DNA from: Gloeocapsa sp. PCC 7428
Lineage (GTDB): Bacteria > Cyanobacteriota > Cyanobacteriia > Cyanobacteriales > Chroococcidiopsidaceae
Direction of reading: 5' to 3'
Assembly (NCBI RefSeq): GCF_000317555.1
Contig: NC_019745.1
Span: forward strand, 2,418,001-2,482,000
Length of the DNA stretch: 64,000 bases
Program-made: the position numbers and the translations under genes
Notes under the pieces: model-generated
What the model was told of the DNA's origin: nothing
The model's input: only the letters and a program-made list of their open reading frames with translations
Database searches by the model: none
Shown here: positions 35,179-45,123 of the stretch, one piece after another
Layout of the letters: each line of letters opens with the position of its first letter
How positions within the stretch are numbered: position 1 is the stretch's first letter

Positions 35179-37281
35179 TTAGCTTCTGACTTCGATCTGA
35201 CTACTCGCTTGCGGATTCTCCCGCTTGACACGCTGATTAGTATGATAAGAACGTCCTAGACCAGCTGTAAGCTCGTAGTTATAAGCTAGGAGCTTTAGCC
35301 ATAAAGCTGGATAACGCGGCTCTAACCAAGGTTGTATTTGACGCAGCAAGCTAGGAAACCAACTACTGAGTAAAGCACTGATTACGGCAGCCAAGCCAAA
35401 GTTAAGATAGTTACCAAGCCATCGCCAAAGATCTTTTGTTCCAGCTAAATCCCAAATCCACAAGACCTGAGAAGGATTTTTTCTGGCGGCTTTCAACGCT
35501 AAGCGATTAAAGGTTAACCAGTCTACTCGATCTTTAATAAAAGTATCAGCGACTTCTAGCGGTTCATCGGTCAATAAGCCAAAGAAAGTATTTAACATCG
35601 AGTTGATGCGCTGCGGTGGCAAAAACCTACCCGTGGGAACCATCATACCTTTGGAAAACAGCCAAGTAACAGCAACATTGCTTTGGTAAGCACGGATTTG
35701 ATTAAGGTGGTGAAATTTGAGTAAGTCGTGCTTGAGGGCAGTATCTACCAGCGTCGTCAAACGTTCGAGGTTGCGGATTAAAGAACCAAAGCCAGTAAAG
35801 ACTAAAGGTGATTGCAGTGATGCAGCATCACCGATCGCAATCAGTCGGTCAAACGCAACTGTGCGATCGCGGCTACTCGTACTAAAGTGTCCTGGAATAT
35901 AACCAAATGTTGCTTTTTTCCAAACCAGCTGATCCATGTCGCAGCGGCGGTACTCAGGCAGAATTGTAAAAAAGTCTTCATACATTTCAAGTAACGAGCC
36001 AGGATTTGTTGCATTTACCTGATGGTAATGAAATAGATAAATGGCAATGTCGTCGCCTGCACCTGGAAATAATTCCCAAATTAGCTGTCGTCCGCGCGAG
36101 ATATCGCCATGACTATTTAAAACATCGCCGTAGTGCGCATCCCACACCTCTGGGGCAAAACCGCCAGAAATGACCGCCCCGACTGTCGGGCAGACACTAT
36201 CAAACGCTCGTCCGCCGTTTAACTGCCACGCGATCGGGGATGCTGTTCCCATCGCATCTACAAGTAAGCGTCCCGTTGCTTCTGTCTCGTGATTTGTAGA
36301 TAAACACTTGACTTTTACTGTTAAATGTGTATCTGCTATCACCGCGTTGAGAAATTCCGTCTCATCCCAAATTTCTCCCCCAGCCGCTTGTAACTTTTCG
36401 CCACACATCCGCAATAGCTTTTCAGCATCGAGCGCAACGTTTAATACAGTGGGAGTGTGTAAAACAGACGATCTCAGATGATTTGGGTTATTGCCGTCGA
36501 AAAACTTATTAAATCCGTCTTTGTACTCGCGCGCAATCAGGCTTTCACACTCAACTGCGGTAAACAAACCCAAGTTAATTAAGCTTTGAAGTTCGGCGCG
36601 GGAAATGTTCCATTCGCGATTCATTCGCCCAAACGGTAAGCGCTCGATTAACAACACTTTGTACCCTAACTGTGCCATCACCGCCGCATGAATAACGCCT
36701 AATGCGCCACCTACATAAATCAAGTCATAAGTGGGTGTTGAGGGCTGTTGCTCGGTACCAACTTGCTTGAAAATAACTTGCTGGGGCTGTTGGGGATTGC
36801 GGACACCTTCGCGCCATCGTTTCTCCCACCAATAAGCACGTGTCAAGTCATACTCTCCTTGGGGAAATTTCTGAAAAAACTTGACAGTCAAAGGATAATA
36901 GGAAGCTAGCGCAGCAAAAATTGATTGATTGCCAATTTCGGGGGGTTCGGGGTAATTGTGCGGAAATTGAACTCGTAGTTGTGCTACCAGGCGTTGCAGA
37001 ATTTGCTTTTCATTTGGGAAAGCGCGATCGCCCCAGCGAAATACTTTAAGATACGTTGTCCGCTGCACAGACCAAACAAAAACGGAGAGTTCACAAGGCA
37101 GTTGATCTTCTGAAGGATCTGAAATAAACGTTACCGGAGATAAATTTTGGGGCATTCTTAGACGTAGCCCTTCAGGAGTAATAATTTTTTCTCCTTTTTC
37201 CGGTACCCATGCCGTTTGCAGCCAGCTACAGACAGCCGCTGTATCTGGTGTGGGAATTTCTATGTAAACAAGTTCTCTCAT
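35179..37281 (-). CDS. cruA: CruA/CruP-type lycopene cyclase (FAD-dependent)
   Basis: A 700-residue flavoprotein. After an N-terminal region of about 190 residues comes the dinucleotide fold (YDLIYVGGALGVIHAAVMAQ), then LIERLPFGRMNREWNISRAE. The latter is characteristic of CruA/CruP carotenoid cyclases of cyanobacteria and green sulfur bacteria. AIGDAASLQSPLVFTGFGS is the second FAD motif. CruA cyclises lycopene; CruP is a paralogue linked to limiting beta-carotene peroxide damage. The long N-terminal region leans towards CruA, but I cannot exclude CruP. C-terminal hydrophobic stretches (FGLAAVISALLSSW) suggest membrane association. Confidence 0.75.
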   Translation of the reverse strand: MRELVYIEIPTPDTAAVCSWLQTAWVPEKGEKIITPEGLRLRMPQNLSPVTFISDPSEDQLPCELSVFVWSVQRTTYLKVFRWGDRAFPNEKQILQRLVAQLRVQFPHNYPEPPEIGNQSIFAALASYYPLTVKFFQKFPQGEYDLTRAYWWEKRWREGVRNPQQPQQVIFKQVGTEQQPSTPTYDLIYVGGALGVIHAAVMAQLGYKVLLIERLPFGRMNREWNISRAELQSLINLGLFTAVECESLIAREYKDGFNKFFDGNNPNHLRSSVLHTPTVLNVALDAEKLLRMCGEKLQAAGGEIWDETEFLNAVIADTHLTVKVKCLSTNHETEATGRLLVDAMGTASPIAWQLNGGRAFDSVCPTVGAVISGGFAPEVWDAHYGDVLNSHGDISRGRQLIWELFPGAGDDIAIYLFHYHQVNATNPGSLLEMYEDFFTILPEYRRCDMDQLVWKKATFGYIPGHFSTSSRDRTVAFDRLIAIGDAASLQSPLVFTGFGSLIRNLERLTTLVDTALKHDLLKFHHLNQIRAYQSNVAVTWLFSKGMMVPTGRFLPPQRINSMLNTFFGLLTDEPLEVADTFIKDRVDWLTFNRLALKAARKNPSQVLWIWDLAGTKDLWRWLGNYLNFGLAAVISALLSSWFPSLLRQIQPWLEPRYPALWLKLLAYNYELTAGLGRSYHTNQRVKRENPQASSQIEVRS

Positions 37282-37442
37282 TTTGCTGATCTTAACTCCG
37301 AGTTAATTATTTATGCAGATAGAGTTGACAAAATCACAATTTGCGCTAAACTTCCCCATACAGTTAACTGAGAATTTCTTTAAGAAAGTTTACAATCTAA
37401 CTAAGTTTATTAAAGTAGTTCCTATTTGTGTAAAAACCCGCT

Positions 37443-37676
37443 ATGCATTATCCCATTCCTGCGAGTCCTGAAGAAATTGCCGATCTACGCCAAAGACCTG
37501 TAGACGAAGAATTAGTCGCAGCCGCGATCGCTGGCGTAATTACAATTGTCCGCGCTCAAGGTCAATCATTAGAACAATTGACGGCTCAAGTGCTAGCCGA
37601 CGATAGTTTACTCGATGTCCAGCAACGACGCTGGTTAAGTGATGTAGTTGCTCAAGCTTGGGAGAGTTTTTCCTAA
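37443..37676 (+). CDS. Small conserved cyanobacterial protein, unknown
   Basis: A 77-residue soluble protein: HYPIPASPEEIADLRQRPVD, ELVAAAIAGVITIVRAQGQS, LDVQQRRWLSDVVAQAWESF. It has a mostly helical composition. It reads like a conserved small cyanobacterial protein, but I cannot name the family. It precedes the PAP2 gene by 34 bases on the same strand. Confidence 0.6.
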   Translation: MHYPIPASPEEIADLRQRPVDEELVAAAIAGVITIVRAQGQSLEQLTAQVLADDSLLDVQQRRWLSDVVAQAWESFS

Positions 37677-37710
37677 ACTGGGAAAAGACGATTTGAGTAA
37701 AACGTAGTAA

Positions 37711-38403
37711 ATGCGATCGCAACTAATTTCGCTAGTATTCCGAATCAGAGTAGTCGGACTTTTACTAGCGGGCGGCTCGTTATGGGTATTTGCCCAAATT
37801 GCGGATGAGGTTTTAGAAAAAGAGAGCTATGCCCTCGATACCAGATTTTTGCTAGCGATTCAACGAATACACAATCCGTGGCTCGATCGCGCGATGGTTG
37901 TGACAACATTTCTAGGCGATCCCATAGTGTTGTTTGTGATTTGCTTAGTTATAGGAATTTGGTTATACAAACAGCATCATTCCCAAGCAATCACATTAGG
38001 AATAGCAGCAATTGGTGCGGTACTTCTTAACTATTTGCTCAAACAACTGTTTACAAGAGCAAGACCAGCTTTATGGGAACGCATCATTAACGTAAGAAAC
38101 TATAGCTTTCCCAGCGGTCATGCAATGGTGTCACTTGTAATTTATGGTGTTATTGGTTACATTTTGACGAATTACTTCCCGCAACATCGAAAATTAATAA
38201 CGAGCTTAACAGTTGTACTCGTTATTTTAATCGGCTTTAGTCGAATGTATCTTGGCGTTCACTGGCCAACCGATGTGGCTGCTGGATATGCAGCAGGCTT
38301 AGTATGGCTAATTGCGTGTATCCTTAGCTTGCGAGTTTGGCGTCAACGTCGAGCCCGCCGCTACGCTCAGGCTGCAAAAGATTCAGTATCTTCTCATCGA
38401 TAA
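37711..38403 (+). CDS. PAP2-family membrane phosphatase
   Basis: A 230-residue, multi-helix phosphatidic-acid phosphatase family 2 protein. The three active-site motifs are intact: KQLFTRARP, FPSGHAMVS and SRMYLGVHWPTDV. It probably dephosphorylates a lipid phosphate such as phosphatidate or undecaprenyl diphosphate. It has about five to six hydrophobic segments and a basic C-terminal tail. Confidence 0.9.
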   Translation: MRSQLISLVFRIRVVGLLLAGGSLWVFAQIADEVLEKESYALDTRFLLAIQRIHNPWLDRAMVVTTFLGDPIVLFVICLVIGIWLYKQHHSQAITLGIAAIGAVLLNYLLKQLFTRARPALWERIINVRNYSFPSGHAMVSLVIYGVIGYILTNYFPQHRKLITSLTVVLVILIGFSRMYLGVHWPTDVAAGYAAGLVWLIACILSLRVWRQRRARRYAQAAKDSVSSHR

Positions 38404-38637
38404 AACACGCCAAAAATTTTCGGAAATATCCCAAGGTCTTCTGTAGTTACTCCTTAGTGTTGATATAACGTCAGTTCGACGAAGAAAAGCTAGCAGTTGA
38501 AACCACTCGGTTTAAGCAACGCTGATTTTGCTTGTCAAGCCGCGATTTTAATCGCCAGACATCCCGTCGAATTCACGTTCATATTGCGTCTTTGCCAGCA
38601 TCAGCAACATTATCATACTCAACAGGTGAGCGCTGCT

Positions 38638-40191
38638 ATGAAGAGAAGGAGTACCGCAAAAGACGGCTTGAGAAATAATATTGAGTACTATGTTTTAACG
38701 CACTTCAAGTGGTTTTGGAACTTAGTACAAAAAAACAATTACCTCAAACGCAAAATCAATAAATTCCTCATCAACAACGCCATTTATAAAATTCCGACTC
38801 GTCCGTATCCCTTCAGCACAATGGCACCTTATACATCATGGGATTCGTTAACCGATAGAAGATATAGCGGACGACATTTACCTCCCGTTGAGCGAGATTA
38901 CGAGAAATTACCATCACCGGAAGCGATCGCCGAAAATTTATTTTTGCGTAAAGGTAACGCAATTTTATCTCCCAAATCTACGCTGTTGTTTTCTTACTTT
39001 GCGCAGTGGTTTACTGATGGTTTTTTACGGACTGATAGAAATAATAACCTAAAAAATACTTCTAATCATGAAATTGATATCAGCCCACTGTATGGATTAA
39101 ATCAAAATATTACTAATATTTTAAGACTGCATCAAGGAGGTAAGTTACGCTATCAAACAATCAATGGTGAAGACTATCCTCTTTACTACTTTGAAAACGG
39201 ACAAGTCAGGGAAGAATTTAAAGACTTACCTGCACCAATTTTTCGGGAAGAATGGACGACTCCAGCGCAGAAGAACCACCTATTTGCCATGGGTAACGAA
39301 CGCGGTAACGTTCAGATTGGCTATGTAATGATGAATACCCTGTTTCTAAGGGAACATAATCGTATCTGTGATGTTTTGGCACAAGCGTATAAGGATTGGG
39401 ATGACGAACGACTCTTTCAAACCGCGAGAAATATTGTTATTGTCTTGCTGATTAAAATTGTGATTGAAGAGTATATCAATCACATCACTCCGTATCACTT
39501 CAAGTTCATTCTCGATCCCACTGCATTTACAAACGAAAAGTGGTATCGCCAAAATTGGATGACAGTAGAGTTCAACTTATTGTATCGCTGGCACAGTCTT
39601 GTACCAGATAAAGTTGTGCTAGATAACGAAGAAATTCCTATAGCAAAAACACAATGGAATAATGATTTAATTACAGATAAAGGCTTAGGAATACTATTCG
39701 ACGCTGCCTCTAAGCAACCTGCTGGCGATATTGGCTTGCACAACACTCCTCACTTTATTCTTAACACTGACGCCAACAGTATTAAGTTAGGGCGCGACAC
39801 CAAATTAGCAAGTTACAACGACTACAGAGAAATGTGCAAGTTTCCCAGAGTGACCAACTTCAATCAAATCACAGAAGATGAAGGAACGCAAAAGGATCTT
39901 AAAGCCTTATACGGTCATGTTGATAACATTGAATATTACGTAGGACTGTTTGCGGAAGATACACGCCCAAATTCTGCTTTGTCTCCTTTGATTGGCAGAC
40001 TTGTCGGTATTGATGCCTTTTCGCAAGCGTTGACGAATCCTTTACTTGCGGAAAACGTGTTTAACGAAAAAACCTTCTCTCCGATTGGAATGAAAATTAT
40101 TCAAGATACTCAAAGTCTTGCAGAGATCCTGCATCGTAATATTCCATCAACAGATAAGCGCTTTCTGGTTTCGATGACACAAGTGAACTGA
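38638..40191 (+). CDS. Cyclooxygenase-like haem peroxidase/fatty-acid dioxygenase
   Basis: A 517-residue animal-type haem peroxidase strongly resembling prostaglandin H synthase. It has TLFLREHNRICDVL, FQTARNIVIV and IKIVIEEYINH. It also has EFNLLYRWHSLVPD, in which Tyr316 aligns with the catalytic cyclooxygenase Tyr and His319 with the proximal haem ligand, then SYNDYREMCKFP and ALYGHVDNIEYYVGLF. At the distal haem site FAQWFTDGF has Gln123 but Asp127 where COX has the distal His, so peroxidase activity may be weak. No signal peptide or EGF domain. ATG 38638 has AGGTGA eight bases upstream; a TTG at 38497 would add 47 atypical residues. Likely an oxylipin-forming dioxygenase. Confidence 0.85.
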   Translation: MKRRSTAKDGLRNNIEYYVLTHFKWFWNLVQKNNYLKRKINKFLINNAIYKIPTRPYPFSTMAPYTSWDSLTDRRYSGRHLPPVERDYEKLPSPEAIAENLFLRKGNAILSPKSTLLFSYFAQWFTDGFLRTDRNNNLKNTSNHEIDISPLYGLNQNITNILRLHQGGKLRYQTINGEDYPLYYFENGQVREEFKDLPAPIFREEWTTPAQKNHLFAMGNERGNVQIGYVMMNTLFLREHNRICDVLAQAYKDWDDERLFQTARNIVIVLLIKIVIEEYINHITPYHFKFILDPTAFTNEKWYRQNWMTVEFNLLYRWHSLVPDKVVLDNEEIPIAKTQWNNDLITDKGLGILFDAASKQPAGDIGLHNTPHFILNTDANSIKLGRDTKLASYNDYREMCKFPRVTNFNQITEDEGTQKDLKALYGHVDNIEYYVGLFAEDTRPNSALSPLIGRLVGIDAFSQALTNPLLAENVFNEKTFSPIGMKIIQDTQSLAEILHRNIPSTDKRFLVSMTQVN

Positions 40192-40199
40192 AGCCGATG

Positions 40200-40427
40200 C
40201 TATCGAGTTTGCACTTTTGATGTTGGCTTGAGAAATAGCCAACTGACGAAAAAGAAGGATGCGGTAAATAACTGAATAATATCTATTGCCGATAAGTAAC
40301 CATCGGAAAATGAAGCAATGGTTCTATCGGTGATACCAAACAGCCACGAGGATATCCCCAATAGCCATATTCCATTTTTGAGGTTTCCTAGGAAGATCGT
40401 CGCATCCGCTGATTGCTGATTGTTCAT
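40200..40427 (-). CDS. Small two-helix membrane protein, unknown
   Basis: A 75-residue protein with two hydrophobic segments (IWLLGISSWLFGI and IIQLFTASFFFVSWLFL) and a basic C-terminus. It converges on the COX-like gene with eight bases between. Family not recognised; coding status is moderately supported by composition only. Confidence 0.45.
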   Translation of the reverse strand: MNNQQSADATIFLGNLKNGIWLLGISSWLFGITDRTIASFSDGYLSAIDIIQLFTASFFFVSWLFLKPTSKVQTR

Positions 40428-40884
40428 AAATTTGACGCCTTACGGTCAATTAACGCTCTTGTTGCATGGTTCAGGAGTCAGCAGGATTGTGATCCTCGTT
40501 ACTCGCTTTGCCTCCTCAGGTTAAGAAATATTTCATTTGTCCGCCATTAACCTAAAGAAGTATTTCATAAACTTGACAAAAAGGCACTTTGTAGCATTAT
40601 TGACAAAGTGGGGTAAAGCCGTGTGAATTGGCGTTCTTAGAGCATTAATCAGTTAAGTATGCAAGGTTTGTGACACAAAGAAACACACTTTAAGGGGAAT
40701 TTATTATTTTTGATAAATCTATAGAAAGGTAGAAGACAATCAGTGTCATCTATTAAAAGAAAGATAAGCAATTGCTGTCGTCAATACCTGACATATTTGC
40801 GATCGCAGCCAATTCTTCCTGGAGGTACTACTTTTCCAGGGCAAAGCTCAGTTGAATAAGAATGTGGTTAACAATAAATAATAA
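40428..40884. other. Intergenic region between divergent genes
   Basis: About 457 bases with no gene. A small CCTGGA/TCCAGG hairpin lies near 40819-40840, about 45 bases before the uvsE start; its role is unknown. Promoters of the two flanking genes must lie here. Confidence 0.35.
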
Positions 40885-41841
40885 ATGACAGCAGTTGAGC
40901 TAAATAATTTGCCTAAGACAGCTTCAGCAGTGCGATCGCCGCAACCGAATCTTGGTTTAGTATGTGTCACCTTTTCTAAAGAAGTCCGCTTCCGCACAAT
41001 TACGCGTACGCGTTATCTCACACTCAGTGAAAGCCAACGGGAAAGCACGCTCAAAGATATTTACACTGATAATCTTAACCGCCTTCACAAAGCGCTTTCG
41101 TTTTGTCAGCAACACAACATCAAGCTTTACCGCGCTTCCTCAAGTTTATTTCCCTTGAATGATTGGGAAGATCAAATCGGCGCACAAGTTTTAGAACAAA
41201 TGCGCGATGAGTTGGGTAAAATCGGACAACGTGCCGCAGAATTAGGAATTCGGATCGTGCTGCATCCCGATCAGTACGTTGTATTAAGTTCCGATTCCCC
41301 TAGCGTTGTGCAATCAAGTATGCAAATTTTGCAACGGCATTCACAAGATTTAGACTTATTAGGATTACCGCGATCGCATTGGTCATTAATGAATATTCAT
41401 GGTGGTAAAGCGCAACGTCCAGAACAACTTATTCAAGTTGTGAACGACTTACCAGCGGAAATCAAAAGCCGTTTAACGTTTGAGAACGATGAATATGCTT
41501 ATAGCGCTAGGGAAATTTTAGAAGTGTGTCAACGTACGGGCGTACCCATGGTGTTTGACGCGCATCATCATATTTGTCATGAAAAATTAAGTAGCTACGA
41601 AGATCCCTCAGTTGCAGAAATGTTTTATGCAGCGCGCGACACTTGGGAAAATCCCGATTGGCAATTGGTGCATATTTCCAACGGCGAAACTGCTTTTAAC
41701 GATCGCAAGCACAGTAACTTAATTACAACAATGCCAAGCGTCTACCGCGAAGCCCCCTGGATCGAAGTTGAAGCCAAAGCCAAAGAAGACGCGATCGCCC
41801 TATTACAAAAAGAGTGGTTAGTGGCTAGTTATGAGTGTTGA
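40885..41841 (+). CDS. uvsE: UV DNA damage endonuclease
   Basis: A 318-residue UvsE/UvdE, a TIM-barrel metalloenzyme that nicks DNA 5' of UV photoproducts and starts alternative excision repair. Matching segments are NLGLVCVTFSKEVRFRTITR, YRASSSLFP, then RIVLHPDQYVVLSSDSP, MNIHGGKAQ, TFENDEYAYS, FDAHHHICH and HISNGE. The His/Glu/Asp ligands of the metal cluster are within these. It stands alone. Presence of the enzyme suits a sun-exposed organism. Confidence 0.93.
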   Translation: MTAVELNNLPKTASAVRSPQPNLGLVCVTFSKEVRFRTITRTRYLTLSESQRESTLKDIYTDNLNRLHKALSFCQQHNIKLYRASSSLFPLNDWEDQIGAQVLEQMRDELGKIGQRAAELGIRIVLHPDQYVVLSSDSPSVVQSSMQILQRHSQDLDLLGLPRSHWSLMNIHGGKAQRPEQLIQVVNDLPAEIKSRLTFENDEYAYSAREILEVCQRTGVPMVFDAHHHICHEKLSSYEDPSVAEMFYAARDTWENPDWQLVHISNGETAFNDRKHSNLITTMPSVYREAPWIEVEAKAKEDAIALLQKEWLVASYEC

Positions 41842-42009
41842 GCGTTGAATTAGAGTGAAAGAGTAGGTAGTGGCGAGTTAGGACTTTTCAATATCAAAAC
41901 CTTACCTATTACCCATTACCAATTATCAATCCTAATCAAGCCGAATGTTCCTGTGCTTACAGTAAATAGTATGAATAAGATGAAAAATTAAAGCATAGTA
42001 GATAGTTGA

Positions 42010-43611
42010 ATGGCGATCGCAATTGATTTTGGTACGAGTAACACTTGCATAGCGCGTTGGAACCCCATAACGCAAAAGCCAGAAACAATCAGTTTAGCGG
42101 GGCTTTCGGTACAACAAGGGTTAAATCCGCCTTTGGTTCCGAGTTTGGTGTATGTGGAAGATGCAGCCCAAAAAAAGGTCATTGTCGGACAAGCGGTACG
42201 CGATCGCGGACTTGATCTTACAAGTAACCCGCGATTTTTCCGCAGCTTCAAACGCGGAATTGGTAGCGACATTCAAGGATTTCTTCCCGAACTTGATGGC
42301 GAGACGATCACTTTTGAGCAAGTCGGACAATGGTTTTTAACACAAATCATCACAACGCTCAATGCAGAAACTCCTGATGTTGCTAATTCTCTCGTGTTGA
42401 CTGTACCTGTCGATAGCTTTGAGGCTTATCGTTACTGGTTAGGAGCCGTTTGTCAATCGCTAGCAGTCGAACAGGTGCGGCTAATTGATGAACCAACTGC
42501 TGCTGCTTTAGGTTATGGTTTAGCCGATCGAGAGAATTTACTCGTTGTTGACTTTGGCGGTGGAACTCTCGATTTATCTTTGGTAAAGCTCGATGGGAGT
42601 GGACAATCAGGGCAAAAACCATTAGGCTTTGTGCTGAAATGGGGCGATAAGTTATTTAGCGAAAAATCAGGGCAAAAACCCAAGACGGCGCGGGTACTTG
42701 CCAAAGCAGGGCAAAATCTTGGTGGTTCTGATATTGATAATTGGTTAGTTGATTACTTTGCTGCGACGCAGGGTTTAGTTGTCAATTCCTTAACAACACG
42801 ACTTGCAGAAAAATTAAAGATTCAATTATCAACGCAACCGCAAGCAAGTGAAGTTTACTTTAATGACGAAACCTTTGAAAGTTATCAACTAGAGTTAGAC
42901 CGTGCGAGTTTAGAAAATATTTTGCAAGAACACGCATTTTTTGAACGATTAGATGAATCAATGATGCAACTTTTGCAACAAGCACGACGACAAGGGCTAG
43001 AAGTTGCTGATATTAATGCCGTGTTACTCGTCGGTGGTACAGCACAAATGCCTGCTGTACAAACGTGGATACAACAGTATTTTGATGCGGCAAAAATTCG
43101 CTGCGAAAAACCTTTTGAAGCGATCGCACAAGGTGCTTTACAACTCAGTCAAGGAATAGAAATTAAAGATTTTCTTTATCACAGCTATGGCGTGCGCTAT
43201 TGGGATCGACGCCAAAACGGTCATAAATGGCATCCTCTGATTAAAGCTGGACAACCTTATCCGATGAGCGAGCCAGTAGAACTCGTTTTAGGTGCTTCCG
43301 TAGAAAATCAGCCGAGCATTGAATTAATTATCGGCGAACTGGGGCAAGAAACGGGCGGAACCGAAGTTTATTTTGATGGCGATCGCCTCGTGACACGTCG
43401 TCTCGACAGCGGACAAAGCCAAGTCAAACCGCTCAACGATCAAGATGGGGCGCGATCAATTGCTCAACTAACGCCGCCAGGTTATCCAGGAAGCGATCGC
43501 GTTAAAGTATTATTTCAAGTCGATCAGCAGCGGTTTTTACGTATTACAGTTGAGGATCTATTCACAAATCAAATCTTGTTGCAAAATCAACTTGTTGCTC
43601 AATTAAGTTAA
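42010..43611 (+). CDS. Hsp70-family ATPase (short, non-canonical DnaK relative)
   Basis: A 533-residue Hsp70-like protein. The phosphate-1 loop is IAIDFGTSNTCIARWNP; DEPTAAALGYG and VVDFGGGTLDLS are the connect/phosphate-2 region, and VLLVGGTAQMPAVQ the adenosine loop. The C-terminal half (from about residue 390) is unlike the DnaK substrate domain and lacks the EEVD-type tail. Two near-identical SGQKP segments occur in an insertion around residues 197-220. Such divergent Hsp70s are common in cyanobacteria; clients unknown. Confidence 0.88.
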   Translation: MAIAIDFGTSNTCIARWNPITQKPETISLAGLSVQQGLNPPLVPSLVYVEDAAQKKVIVGQAVRDRGLDLTSNPRFFRSFKRGIGSDIQGFLPELDGETITFEQVGQWFLTQIITTLNAETPDVANSLVLTVPVDSFEAYRYWLGAVCQSLAVEQVRLIDEPTAAALGYGLADRENLLVVDFGGGTLDLSLVKLDGSGQSGQKPLGFVLKWGDKLFSEKSGQKPKTARVLAKAGQNLGGSDIDNWLVDYFAATQGLVVNSLTTRLAEKLKIQLSTQPQASEVYFNDETFESYQLELDRASLENILQEHAFFERLDESMMQLLQQARRQGLEVADINAVLLVGGTAQMPAVQTWIQQYFDAAKIRCEKPFEAIAQGALQLSQGIEIKDFLYHSYGVRYWDRRQNGHKWHPLIKAGQPYPMSEPVELVLGASVENQPSIELIIGELGQETGGTEVYFDGDRLVTRRLDSGQSQVKPLNDQDGARSIAQLTPPGYPGSDRVKVLFQVDQQRFLRITVEDLFTNQILLQNQLVAQLS

Positions 43612-43907
43612 GTCAACAATTACTTTAACTTTTTTGTCAAAGTCAACACGTTGGCGATTTATTTAGGCAAGATCAAAAATGTAGGCAATATGCAGTAGAA
43701 TTTCTACTCATAAAGCCGCAGATAACAAATTTGCTGTTTAAAGTGTAGTTTGCCACCCAATAGAAAGATGGTGTGAAGTGGAGTGCCGGTGGCAGCTACA
43801 TTCAATCATGAGATTTTTTTTGCTTGGGTACGCAATAGTCAAGACTATTGTATTGAGCTATTAAAAAACAATTTAAAAATTAATTAAATGCTGCAAGGAG
43901 GTTCCCC

Positions 43908-44579
43908 ATGGGTAAAGTTGCACTACAGATGGTGGAACAAGCTGGAATTGATGTCAAAGAACTTTTAGACAAGTTAGTCCGCGCCGCGTCAGCAGAGTTT
44001 ACCACCTACTATTACTACACAATTTTGCGTGCGAATGCGATCGGTTTAGAGGGCGAAGGACTCAAAGAAATTATCGAAGATGCGCGACTTGAAGATCGCA
44101 ACCACTTTGAAGCACTCGTTCCCCGCATTTACGAGTTAGGCGGTGAGTTACCGCGTGATATTCGTGACTTCGCAAATCTAGCAGCTTGCCCAGATGCTTA
44201 TCTTCCAGATCGTCGTCATAATAATGGCGATGCTACCCCCCGCGTTGGATTTACAAGTGGCGGCAGCGACGAGTCACAAACCGCAGTTCTCGAAGCTAAA
44301 CAAGCAGTAGAACAAGGCGATATTCGTCCACTGTTGCAAGTATTAGTCGAAGCGGAGCGGTGTGCAATTCGTGTCTATACTGATATCTGCAACATGACAT
44401 TTGGTAAAGATCACCGCACGTACGAGTTATCGCTTGCGATTCTCAACGAAGAAATAGAACACGAAGCTTGGTTTAGTGAATTCTTAGGAGAAGGACCATC
44501 AGGACACTTCCGGCGAGGTGCGCCAGGAGAATCACCCTATACTTCTAGGTTCTTAGTCGTACCTCACAATCATAGTTAA
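43908..44579 (+). CDS. Ferritin-like/Dps-like diiron protein
   Basis: A 223-residue four-helix ferritin-like protein. Helix-borne ligands are [13 protein letters not shown] (Glu), [10 protein letters not shown] (Glu...His), [10 protein letters not shown] (Glu) and [10 protein letters not shown] (Glu...Glu-His), giving a typical diiron site. It resembles the Dps-like/thioferritin subgroup, which oxidises and stores iron or removes peroxide. An unusually strong Shine-Dalgarno (AAGGAGG) lies before ATG 43908. The Rieske ferredoxin gene starts six bases after the stop, suggesting an electron donor made from the same mRNA. Confidence 0.82.
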   Translation: MGKVALQMVEQAGIDVKELLDKLVRAASAEFTTYYYYTILRANAIGLEGEGLKEIIEDARLEDRNHFEALVPRIYELGGELPRDIRDFANLAACPDAYLPDRRHNNGDATPRVGFTSGGSDESQTAVLEAKQAVEQGDIRPLLQVLVEAERCAIRVYTDICNMTFGKDHRTYELSLAILNEEIEHEAWFSEFLGEGPSGHFRRGAPGESPYTSRFLVVPHNHS

Positions 44580-44584
44580 CAACC

Positions 44585-44971
44585 GTGTGCTACGTCACTG
44601 TCGCCACAGTAGACGACATTCCACCAGGGACAACAAAGCTCGTACAAGTAGAAGGTTTACCAATCTTGATCGTCAACGATCGCGGTCAATTTTACGCCTT
44701 ACAAGGCTTGTGCGGACACCAAAAACTCTCACTTGCAAAAGCTACCGTGTGGCAAGGAATAATCGACTGTCCCTGGCATCATTTTCAATACGATATTCGT
44801 ACTGGAGAAAACGTTTATCCGCGATGCGTTTATCCTTTAGAAGCTCTACCGCATTTACATCAACAGCTTGAACGATTGTGTACCTATCCCGTGCGCATTG
44901 TTGAGCAACACGTGCAGGTAAAAATTGAGCATGAACCACTCAGTATAGCAGGGGTCAGAGATCAGGGTTAA
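44585..44971 (+). CDS. Rieske-type [2Fe-2S] ferredoxin
   Basis: A 128-residue Rieske protein starting at GTG 44585. The cluster ligands are CGH in GLCGHQKLS and CPWHH in IDCPWHHFQYDIRTGE. It is a soluble, ferredoxin-like component with no membrane segment, so it transfers electrons in the cytoplasm. Six bases separate it from the ferritin-like gene; it may reduce the diiron centre or mobilise stored iron (inference from context). Confidence 0.85.
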   Translation: MCYVTVATVDDIPPGTTKLVQVEGLPILIVNDRGQFYALQGLCGHQKLSLAKATVWQGIIDCPWHHFQYDIRTGENVYPRCVYPLEALPHLHQQLERLCTYPVRIVEQHVQVKIEHEPLSIAGVRDQG

Positions 44972-45046
44972 AAGCAAGATAGAGAAAGTCTGAGCCTCGA
45001 CCATGTCCTAAGCATCTCTTCAGTTGCTATAACAAATGAAATTATC

Positions 45047-45095
45047 AAGTGTGCCTGCGCACACTTAGTTAGTCTACCCACAGACTTCAGTCTGT
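45047..45095. repeat. Two adjacent palindromes
   Basis: AAGTGTGC-CTGC-GCACACTT (45047-45066) is an 8-bp perfect stem. ACAGAC-TTCA-GTCTGT (45080-45095) is a 6-bp perfect stem. They lie just before the pentapeptide-repeat gene and look like short intergenic repeat units; they could also attenuate transcription. Confidence 0.5.
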
Positions 45096-45123
45096 AGGCA
45101 ATTCACGCCAGAGGTTCACTACT

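Noticed and set aside
38497-38637. TTG-initiated N-terminal extension of the COX-like protein
   Set aside because: The 47 extra residues lack resemblance to the family, and ATG 38638 has a good Shine-Dalgarno at correct spacing.
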